This document shows, in pieces, positions 13,602-20,366 of a stretch of DNA of 23,295 bases. Under the pieces are notes generated by a model that made no database searches, was not told where the DNA came from, and worked only from the letters and a program-made list of their open reading frames with translations. The translations under genes were made by a program, and so were the position numbers. Positions within the stretch are counted from its first letter, which is position 1. Each line of letters opens with the position of its first letter. This stretch comes from a virus: the IMG/VR virus record IMGVR_UViG_3300034064_000092, positions 1 to 23,295 of that record. One strand, 5' to 3'.

Positions 13602-13961
13602 ATGTCATTCCAATGGATATTCGATAAGGCAGAAACAATTAGTGTAAACAGTAGACCAGTAGTATTACAGACTATTACTCGTAACAATACTGTTCGTGCT
13701 ACTAATCTCGGCGGAGCAGTTAAACGATACACAGTAAAATTACCAGATGGTATTCCTTACAATCAGATATCGGCTAACATTACTGCCGCTGAAACATTAG
13801 GTCAACATACTTCTAGCAATGTAACAGTACGATTAGATGGTACAGTATATGATACAGGCAATGTTATCTGTACAGTGTTTCCTAATTGGACATTATTTGG
13901 CTCAGGCAATATTAACCAAGTGAGCTGGGATAGCGCATTTGAATTTTATGAGGTAGTATAA
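13602..13961 (+). CDS. Minor tail protein, lambda gpM-like
   Basis: The 119-residue protein follows the tape measure gene by three bases. The sequence is mostly beta strand, with FQWIFDKAETISVNSRPVV and TITRNNTVRATNLGGAVKRY leading into KLPDGIPYN. The length and position match lambda gpM, which acts at the tail tip between the tape measure and gpL. AAGGAGA lies before the ATG. The stop overlaps the next start (TAATG). The family is inferred from gene order and strand pattern. Confidence 0.65.
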   Translation: MSFQWIFDKAETISVNSRPVVLQTITRNNTVRATNLGGAVKRYTVKLPDGIPYNQISANITAAETLGQHTSSNVTVRLDGTVYDTGNVICTVFPNWTLFGSGNINQVSWDSAFEFYEVV

Positions 13962-14551
13962 TGGCTATACAGGACCTAAGCAGTTACTCAAGTATCTATG
14001 CCGCATTATTTGTGCGCATGGACATACCTAACTATGAGGTTTTACGATATAGCACACATTTTGAACCCTATACAGTTACAGAAAGTGATGGCACTTCACA
14101 TAGTTACACAAACTTAGGTACACTTGTAGGTGTCACAGACAACACATTTGGTATTAGAACTAATCCAGAAGAGATTACCATTACCATATCAGGTGTGCCA
14201 TTAACTAATGTTAGTATGGTCTTAGATGAATCGATTAAAGGCAGTCGAGTAGAAGTTCGCAGACAATATTTCCGTGGTAATAACTATGCGGCTATCAACA
14301 CGCCGATAGTCAAGTTTAAAGGAATAGTAAATAACTATAATGTTGTAGAAGGATGGCCTGATTCATCTACTCGTGTAGGCACCTGTACTATTAGCTTTCA
14401 ATGTAGTACATTAATTGACCTAATGTCAGAGAAACGAGCAGGGCGTAGAACAAATCCCATGGATGAGAAGACATTCTTTCCAAATGATTTAGCTATGGAT
14501 CGTGTACCCACATTAGCAGGTAGTAGCTTTAACTTTGGCGCACCAAAATAA
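13961..14551 (+). CDS. Minor tail protein, lambda gpL-like
   Basis: The 196-residue protein is beta-rich and contains GTLVGVTDNTFGIRTNPEEITITISGV followed by RVEVRRQYF, the pattern of tail-tip proteins related to lambda gpL and DUF2163. Its end, RRTNPMDEKTFFPNDLAMDRVP, then an NFG-containing tail, is a motif I associate with aquatic phages. Members lie between gpM- and J-like proteins, as here. Only two cysteines are present, so the Fe-S cluster of lambda gpL is unlikely. Starts with overlap on the preceding stop. No gpK or gpI homologue follows. Confidence 0.7.
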   Translation: MAIQDLSSYSSIYAALFVRMDIPNYEVLRYSTHFEPYTVTESDGTSHSYTNLGTLVGVTDNTFGIRTNPEEITITISGVPLTNVSMVLDESIKGSRVEVRRQYFRGNNYAAINTPIVKFKGIVNNYNVVEGWPDSSTRVGTCTISFQCSTLIDLMSEKRAGRRTNPMDEKTFFPNDLAMDRVPTLAGSSFNFGAPK

Positions 14552-14561
14552 GGATTAATAG

Positions 14562-15350
14562 ATGAGCGGATTTCTAGACAGTATTGTAGATGTAGGCAAA
14601 GGCTTGTGGAACTCAGTCACAGGATCAGGTATTGGTGGTACTCTAGTTAGTACTTTATTAACTGGTCTAGCACTTAACCAGGTTACTAAATCAATTAACA
14701 AAAGTTCTAATACCACTGCTTCACAAACACAAACAGCACAGGTAGAAACCGGCAATAAAATAACACTTAGTCCGGCTACAGAGAATCGTGTGCCTATAGT
14801 CTATGGTGGTGCTATGCTATCGGGCATAGTCACAGACGCTCGCATGAGTGCTGACAATCAGAAGATGACCTACTGCTTAACCATATGTGAAGTTACTGGC
14901 ACAAAGATGTCAGATGGCTTAGCCAGTGAATTCCTATTTGAAGATGTCTATGCTAATGGCAATCGAATTGTGTTCCGAGCAGATGGTATTACTGCTAGTT
15001 ATATGATAGACGCAGATGGCAATGTGGATAAGAGTATCGACGGATTAATTAAAGTTTATCTATACAAGAATGGCAGTAGTAGTCCGGCAATATTAGACAA
15101 TTATACTGCTGGTGCAACCAGTAATGCTAATACCTACATGCCAGGCTGGACAAGTAATCATACTATGAACAGTCTAGTATTTGCCATAGTAGAAGTAACC
15201 TATAATAAAACAAAGAATGTTACAGCATTGCCTAACATCTCATTTGCTATTCAAAATAATATGACTATGCCAGGTGATTGTTTATGGGATTACATGACCA
15301 ATACCCGTTATGGCGCAGGTATTCCACCTTCGGAGATTAAAGATGCATAG
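14562..15350 (+). CDS. J-like tail-tip hub protein, N-terminal half (split gene)
   Basis: The 262-residue protein has a hydrophobic N-terminal helical segment (about residues 20-45), then ENRVPIVYGGAMLSGIVTDA, DNQKMTYCLTICEVTGT and WTSNHTMNSLVFAIVEVTYN, and ends with WDYMTNTRYGAGIPPSEIKDA. This is the N-terminal part of the J-like host-specificity hub known from aquatic phages and lambda-like tails. In related proteins I expect the chain to continue past NTRYGAGI into a SL(D/E)QLNVYS stretch. Here it hits TAG at 15348. In the +1 frame the next codons read SLEQLNVYSN, the expected continuation. The gene is therefore shortened, by a natural split, a frameshift site or a sequence error. RBS AAGGAT. 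Confidence 0.8.
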   Translation: MSGFLDSIVDVGKGLWNSVTGSGIGGTLVSTLLTGLALNQVTKSINKSSNTTASQTQTAQVETGNKITLSPATENRVPIVYGGAMLSGIVTDARMSADNQKMTYCLTICEVTGTKMSDGLASEFLFEDVYANGNRIVFRADGITASYMIDADGNVDKSIDGLIKVYLYKNGSSSPAILDNYTAGATSNANTYMPGWTSNHTMNSLVFAIVEVTYNKTKNVTALPNISFAIQNNMTMPGDCLWDYMTNTRYGAGIPPSEIKDA

Positions 15351-18093
15351 TTTAGAACAATTAAATGTCTACAGTAATGTAAGTATTGTCACTGGTGATG
15401 AAAGACCACCTAGTATTACAACGACTCCAGCTAATACCTCAAACTTAACTTCAACTGTTTATAGTACAGAAGATACTAGTCATAATTTGGTTGTTCCGTT
15501 TACCATTGATTCAGCTATATCTCTTAATATAATTTATACTGTAAATGTGTCTATGTATTCGGGTGCTACTGTAACTTGGCCGACACAAGATTTAAGTTTA
15601 ACCTATACAAACCCCAGTACTGGTATATACCGAGTTAGTGGAATAGACACCATAACAAAATGGAACACACAAAAAAATCCATTAGTGTTTATGGGTCCAG
15701 ATAGAAATGGAAATTTAACATATAAGGCTAATATATCTGTTGGAGGATCAACTATTAGTTGGAATAACAATGCTATTCTAGCCGCTACCGCAGAAATTAA
15801 TACCGGAATCCTTCTCGATCAAGACTATGATGAAGACACCCCTATAACATTTAACTGCGGATTATTAATTACTGATACAATAAGTTCATCATATAGTGTA
15901 GCCATTAGTAAAAGTAACAATGCCGCTGGCGTATTGTCAAGTACAGGGGTTGGCGGAACTAGTACCTATACAGCAAATGTTTTAACTATTGCTGGTACTA
16001 GAACACAGGTCAATAGTCGACTTGGCAATATTACTTTAACTCCAGGAGAAGGCTTTGCTAATGATTTTGCCTTAACCTATAATGTTCTCAATGTTACATC
16101 AGGTGAGCCAAATAGTGCTCAACAGGCAATGAAAATAAGATTTATATCTGATGAAGTTAACACTAACACCTTAACAAATCAAATTTATAATCAAGATGAT
16201 CCTATTACATTTGACAGTGGGTTAATTATTACCAATGCGTCAACTGTTGCCACATATTCATTAACTATTAGTAAACCGAGTAATGCCACAGGTGTAATGT
16301 ACAGCACAGGGGTAGGTGGTACTAGTAGTTACGCAAATAATACTTTAACTATTACCGGTAACAAAGGTCAGATTAATACTAGATTAACTGCTATAACTTT
16401 TGTCCCCACAGCAGGTCCTTACACAAATTTTACTTTAACCTACACTGTGACTAATTTATTGTCCGGACAAGTAGAGGTTGCTACTCATACTATGACACTT
16501 GATTATCTAAGTAATAATATCTCAAATATGAATGTGTCAAGGACATACACACAAAATTTACATAATAATTTATTTGCAACTAATATTCCAGCAATAACAG
16601 AAGATATTCGTAGACCAACCGCGCCATTTGTAGCAGATGCTAATACAGCATTATTATTACACTTTGATGGTAATGTTACTGATAGTAGTAATAATGCTTA
16701 TACTCCTGTAACAAATACTTCGGTAAATTTTGATAGCGTCTATAGACAATGGGGTACAGGTTGTGCTAGTTTTGATGATACATCAGTATTAAAATTTAAT
16801 AATGATGCCTTAAAGAATAATAGTTCAGCGTTCACTGCTGAATGTTGGGTTGATCCTAAAGCGGTTGAAACTAATGGCGGAGGTATTTTTTTACTCGGTC
16901 CTTACACTGTATCAGCCGGCGTAACTTCGAGCAATCAGATACGAATATTTTTCCCTAATGGTAGTTCTTATGTGGGACCAGTTATAGAAAGTAATAAATT
17001 TACACATATTGCTGTGACCTATAATAATGGTAATTGGTATGTTCATATTAATGGTACAATGAAATATACAGTTTATCAATTAATATCTGGAACAGAACCA
17101 ACCTGGAATGGTATATTTGTTGGTGTATCACACATCTGTAGCATTGACGAGTTCCGTTATTCAAAAGGAATTGCAAGATATTCTAATTCTAATTTTGCTG
17201 TTGAATCATATAATGTACCTCAATATACTATTAGTTTACAACTATCTACTGATATCGGATTTATCAGTACAGATACCTATGAAGGCTATTTTAATAAATT
17301 AAATTATAATACTACTACACGCACTTATACATTTACAGGCTATCGTGATGAGTGTAACAGTATATTTGCTGATTTACAATTTTATCCTAATAAAAATACA
17401 ACTTCAAGTGCGGTTATTACTTATTCTCAAAGTAAAAATGGATTTTTCCAATTCGATACAACTTTTAATTTAACAGGAATAGTTGATACAACTGCAATTC
17501 CGGGCACTGGGTTAACAACTTATACTGCTGGCACATATTCATTAACACCAACATTCCAACAACTATATTACTTAAAATGTGATGCTATGGTTATTGGTGC
17601 TGGTGGAACGCCTGGCTCTAATTATATTGTTTATCAACCAGGCACTTCTAATGTTTTAATTACTTTATATGGTGGAGCTGGTGGTGCTGGTAAATTAACT
17701 ATATTCACATTATTAAATTTACAGTTTACAAATACAATATATGTTGCTGCAGCTGGCGGTGGAGCAAGTTATATTGGATCTTATTCAAGTGCTGGCGGAT
17801 CAAATGGTAGCAATGGAACTCCACAAGCTGGAGGCTCAGGTGGAGCAAGTGCTACTGGGTTTGGTGGTGGATCAGGGACTAGTAATGGAGCGTCAGGCGG
17901 TGGTGGTGGACAACTCGGAGCAGGAGCAAATGCGCCAAACGGTACTGGCGGAACAGGTATATCAAGTGACTTTACCGGAACTGCTGTTACATATTCAAAA
18001 GGCGGAGTAAGTGCCTTAGGTGGCGGAACAGCTCCAACGACTCAAGGGTCGGGCAATCAACCAGGTTTAATTGTAGTTAAATTTTATGAATAA
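15343..18093 (+). CDS. Large tail adhesin inserted in the hub gene
   Basis: This 916-residue protein begins with a scrap of the hub (MHSLEQLNVYSNVSIV) and then changes character. Residues 162-400 hold two tandem repeats of about 120 residues, each starting Y(D/N)(E/Q)D(T/D)PITF and containing a STGVGGTS motif, with an Ig- or cadherin-like look. Residues 436-621 match the laminin-G/concanavalin-like fold (ALLLHFDG, CASFDD, FTAECWVDP, THIAVTYNNGNWYVHING, SIDEFRYSKG). The C-terminus from about 750 is glycine-rich and ends PGLIVVKFYE, as phage fibre glycine-rich domains do. A glycan-binding tail fibre is inferred. I start it at ATG 15343, with GGAG seven bases upstream, overlapping the hub stop by eight bases, over ATG 15310. 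Looks more AT-rich than its neighbours. Confidence 0.8.
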   Translation: MHSLEQLNVYSNVSIVTGDERPPSITTTPANTSNLTSTVYSTEDTSHNLVVPFTIDSAISLNIIYTVNVSMYSGATVTWPTQDLSLTYTNPSTGIYRVSGIDTITKWNTQKNPLVFMGPDRNGNLTYKANISVGGSTISWNNNAILAATAEINTGILLDQDYDEDTPITFNCGLLITDTISSSYSVAISKSNNAAGVLSSTGVGGTSTYTANVLTIAGTRTQVNSRLGNITLTPGEGFANDFALTYNVLNVTSGEPNSAQQAMKIRFISDEVNTNTLTNQIYNQDDPITFDSGLIITNASTVATYSLTISKPSNATGVMYSTGVGGTSSYANNTLTITGNKGQINTRLTAITFVPTAGPYTNFTLTYTVTNLLSGQVEVATHTMTLDYLSNNISNMNVSRTYTQNLHNNLFATNIPAITEDIRRPTAPFVADANTALLLHFDGNVTDSSNNAYTPVTNTSVNFDSVYRQWGTGCASFDDTSVLKFNNDALKNNSSAFTAECWVDPKAVETNGGGIFLLGPYTVSAGVTSSNQIRIFFPNGSSYVGPVIESNKFTHIAVTYNNGNWYVHINGTMKYTVYQLISGTEPTWNGIFVGVSHICSIDEFRYSKGIARYSNSNFAVESYNVPQYTISLQLSTDIGFISTDTYEGYFNKLNYNTTTRTYTFTGYRDECNSIFADLQFYPNKNTTSSAVITYSQSKNGFFQFDTTFNLTGIVDTTAIPGTGLTTYTAGTYSLTPTFQQLYYLKCDAMVIGAGGTPGSNYIVYQPGTSNVLITLYGGAGGAGKLTIFTLLNLQFTNTIYVAAAGGGASYIGSYSSAGGSNGSNGTPQAGGSGGASATGFGGGSGTSNGASGGGGGQLGAGANAPNGTGGTGISSDFTGTAVTYSKGGVSALGGGTAPTTQGSGNQPGLIVVKFYE

Positions 18094-18103
18094 GGATTAA
18101 GAG

Positions 18104-19780
18104 ATGGCAACTGAACTACCATACAGATATAGAATTAATGGCACATTAAACACCAGTGATGGTGTTTTAGCCAACATGGAAAAGTTAGCCAACAGTACCG
18201 CAAGTTGGATTAGTTTTGATATGTTTACCGGCAAGTGGGATGTCGTAATCAACAAGGCAGAGGATGTTAGTGCCGCATTTGATGACAGCAATATCATTGG
18301 CAGTATTCAATTGAACATCTTAGGTTTAAAAGAAATGTACAATGCTGTTGAAGTACAGTTTCCACATAGTGACCTAAATGGACAAAAAGATTATATCCAT
18401 ATTAGTATTCCTCCTGAAGATAGACTACCTGGTGAATTAGACAACACCTTAACTATTAACTATGAACTTCTTAATGATCCAGTACAAGCACAGTTCTTAG
18501 GACTTATCGAATTAAAACAATCAAGACTTGATAAGACTATTGTATTTCGTGCTGACTACAGCAAGATTAATATCCCAGCTGGAGCAGTCATCTCAGTTAC
18601 CAACACAACATTCGGTTGGACAGCAAAACAATTTCGTATTGTTACTGTGAAAGAAATTAGTGATAATGATGCCTTACAAACAGAAATTACTGCTATTGAA
18701 TATAATATTAATACCTATTCAACAGATGATTTATATAGATATATCCGTAGCAATGCCACAGGTATTGTAACATTTGGTGCTATTGGGCAACCAGATGCTC
18801 CACAGGTAACTAAATTAGAAGGTGTTAGTCGTCCAGGTATTATTATCGAAGCTGATGTGCCAGGTGGATTAGTTAATGGTATGGAATTTTGGTTAACTCG
18901 TGAAACTACTATAAGTTCCGATGATCTAAGAAAATATGATTTAATCGGCACTGTATATGGTACTGGCGGAACTAACCTTGTGCAAGGCGATACTGTTGAA
19001 ATTGATTACGATACACTCGACACTGGTAACTTGTATGTTAAGGTTAGAGGTATCAACGGTGACATTACAGGTCCATATAGTACACCAAGTGGATTAATTA
19101 ATTTTAATGCTAAACAGGTAACTGATGCTATTGGTGCTAACACCGCAGTTAATAATTCTGCAGGTAATTCTATTACTGGTTTAGTTGGAACAAATGCTCT
19201 ACTATGGTTACTAAGCCAATTAATGTCAGGTGGTAATACCAGCAACACAGCGGCTACTATTAGCAGTCTCGGTTCATTGTTTGGCATAACTGGTAATATT
19301 GCTAATACTGTAAGTGGCACATTACAAGGTGTAGGTAGTGCCGCTCAAGCCGGAAATAAATTAATGATTATTGCTGAGGCTGGCACAGTAAAAAATATTG
19401 TTAATGCTCCGGGGTCAGGATTGACATTATATACAAAAACATTTGTACCTACAATCTCTGGTACTTATAAATTAGATGTTATTGTAGATCAAAATAATTC
19501 AGGAGCACGAGGTGGTCGTGGATCAACTTGGGGTGAGCCTTCTGATATTGTAGCTACGGCAGCTTATATATATAACGGGGCAACAGAAATACAACATGCA
19601 AATTCAGGTGGGGTTGGCGCCCACTCTTGGACTGACTTTGCTTTTACAACTATTTTTTCATTAACAGCCGGAGTAACTTATACATTAAAGTTTTATGCAG
19701 ATGTTATTACAGCTTCTAATCCTACACAAAATTGTGATTTTGATATCAGTTGGAATATCTACACCATTGCTATCGCATAA
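18104..19780 (+). CDS. J-like tail-tip hub protein, C-terminal half (split gene)
   Basis: The 558-residue protein starts at LPYRYRINGTLNTSD and carries the rest of the hub: WDVVINKAEDV, FDDSNIIGSIQLN, YNAVEVQFPHSDLN, LNDPVQAQFLGLIELKQSR, FRADYSKINIPAGAV and YSTDDLYRY, all of which I would expect downstream of the SLEQLNVYS segment in an undivided J-like protein. A fibronectin type III-like module follows at about 226-330, a hydrophobic helix near 355-370 (LVGTNALLWLLSQLM), and a beta-rich C-terminal domain from about 415 that looks like a separate adhesin cap. Its RBS region AAGGATTAAGAG repeats the one in front of the N-terminal half. The hub would need to be assembled from two chains. Confidence 0.82.
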   Translation: MATELPYRYRINGTLNTSDGVLANMEKLANSTASWISFDMFTGKWDVVINKAEDVSAAFDDSNIIGSIQLNILGLKEMYNAVEVQFPHSDLNGQKDYIHISIPPEDRLPGELDNTLTINYELLNDPVQAQFLGLIELKQSRLDKTIVFRADYSKINIPAGAVISVTNTTFGWTAKQFRIVTVKEISDNDALQTEITAIEYNINTYSTDDLYRYIRSNATGIVTFGAIGQPDAPQVTKLEGVSRPGIIIEADVPGGLVNGMEFWLTRETTISSDDLRKYDLIGTVYGTGGTNLVQGDTVEIDYDTLDTGNLYVKVRGINGDITGPYSTPSGLINFNAKQVTDAIGANTAVNNSAGNSITGLVGTNALLWLLSQLMSGGNTSNTAATISSLGSLFGITGNIANTVSGTLQGVGSAAQAGNKLMIIAEAGTVKNIVNAPGSGLTLYTKTFVPTISGTYKLDVIVDQNNSGARGGRGSTWGEPSDIVATAAYIYNGATEIQHANSGGVGAHSWTDFAFTTIFSLTAGVTYTLKFYADVITASNPTQNCDFDISWNIYTIAIA

Positions 19781-19790
19781 TTTAATCTAA

Positions 19791-19797
19791 CTAAATA
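19791..19797 (+). promoter_or_regulatory. T4-type late promoter box (CTAAATA) before the fibre genes
   Basis: CTAAATA lies 11 bases after the hub stop and about 64 bases before the next start. The predicted leader would contain the hairpin at 19813-19841. Confidence 0.55.
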
Positions 19798-19812
19798 ATA
19801 GCTATAACATGC

Positions 19813-19841
19813 AACTTGTACTGCCTCATGCGGTACAAGTT
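19813..19841 (+). terminator. Strong hairpin between hub and fibre genes, weak T-run
   Basis: AACTTGTACTGC, a CTCAT loop and GCGGTACAAGTT form a 12-base-pair stem with one G-U pair, followed by only TTTAA. It may end transcripts from the hub operon, or act as a leader hairpin for the transcript starting at the box at 19791. The short T-run makes a strong terminator doubtful. Confidence 0.5.
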
Positions 19842-19860
19842 TAACCCTAAGGAGCATAAC

Positions 19861-20364
19861 ATGGCTGGTATTTTATCGTTCGACCAATATCTCGGCGGTC
19901 CTGATCAAATTCAAATTGAACAGGTATTTCCAAAAAATCAAAAAACAATGATCTATAACTTCAATCAGAATATTACTGGTTGGACTTTCGAATTAGATCA
20001 ACAAACTCTCGTCGTTGATACAATGACCTTTAATAGAAATACAGGGCAACCTAATTTCTCAACCAGCTCAGTTATCGGCTTCTTTCCTAAAACAGAACTT
20101 ACATCAGGCAATGTTACTGTAACCAATTCAACAACTGGTCTAGTAAATGTAACTTTTCCACAGAATATGTACACTGGTCCAATCATCCCTGATGCTAGAT
20201 TAAATGTACCTATCACAGTGGTGGCACTTACTTGGACTGATGCACAAACTCCAGCTCAGATTAACACACATCGTTGGGCTCTTGTTCAATGCTGGGAACC
20301 AGATGTTACTCCAGGTGATCCAACTGCTAGTACTAATCCACTTTATACAGCAATAGGAGTTTAA
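19861..20364 (+). CDS. Tail-associated protein of unknown role
   Basis: The 167-residue protein starts at ATG 19861 ([18 protein letters not shown]), six bases after AAGGAG; an earlier in-frame ATG at 19816 lies inside the hairpin and is unlikely. It is mostly beta-like, with [17 protein letters not shown] and [11 protein letters not shown] followed by [20 protein letters not shown]. It lies between the hub and the collagen fibre and is probably a structural protein that joins fibres to the tail tip. This is inference from position; no named family is recognised. Confidence 0.65.
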   Translation: MAGILSFDQYLGGPDQIQIEQVFPKNQKTMIYNFNQNITGWTFELDQQTLVVDTMTFNRNTGQPNFSTSSVIGFFPKTELTSGNVTVTNSTTGLVNVTFPQNMYTGPIIPDARLNVPITVVALTWTDAQTPAQINTHRWALVQCWEPDVTPGDPTASTNPLYTAIGV

Positions 20365-20366
20365 TC

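Noticed and set aside
17741-18010. Open frame in the glycine-rich end of the adhesin
   Set aside because: It mirrors the Gly-rich repeats in another frame and has no start signal.
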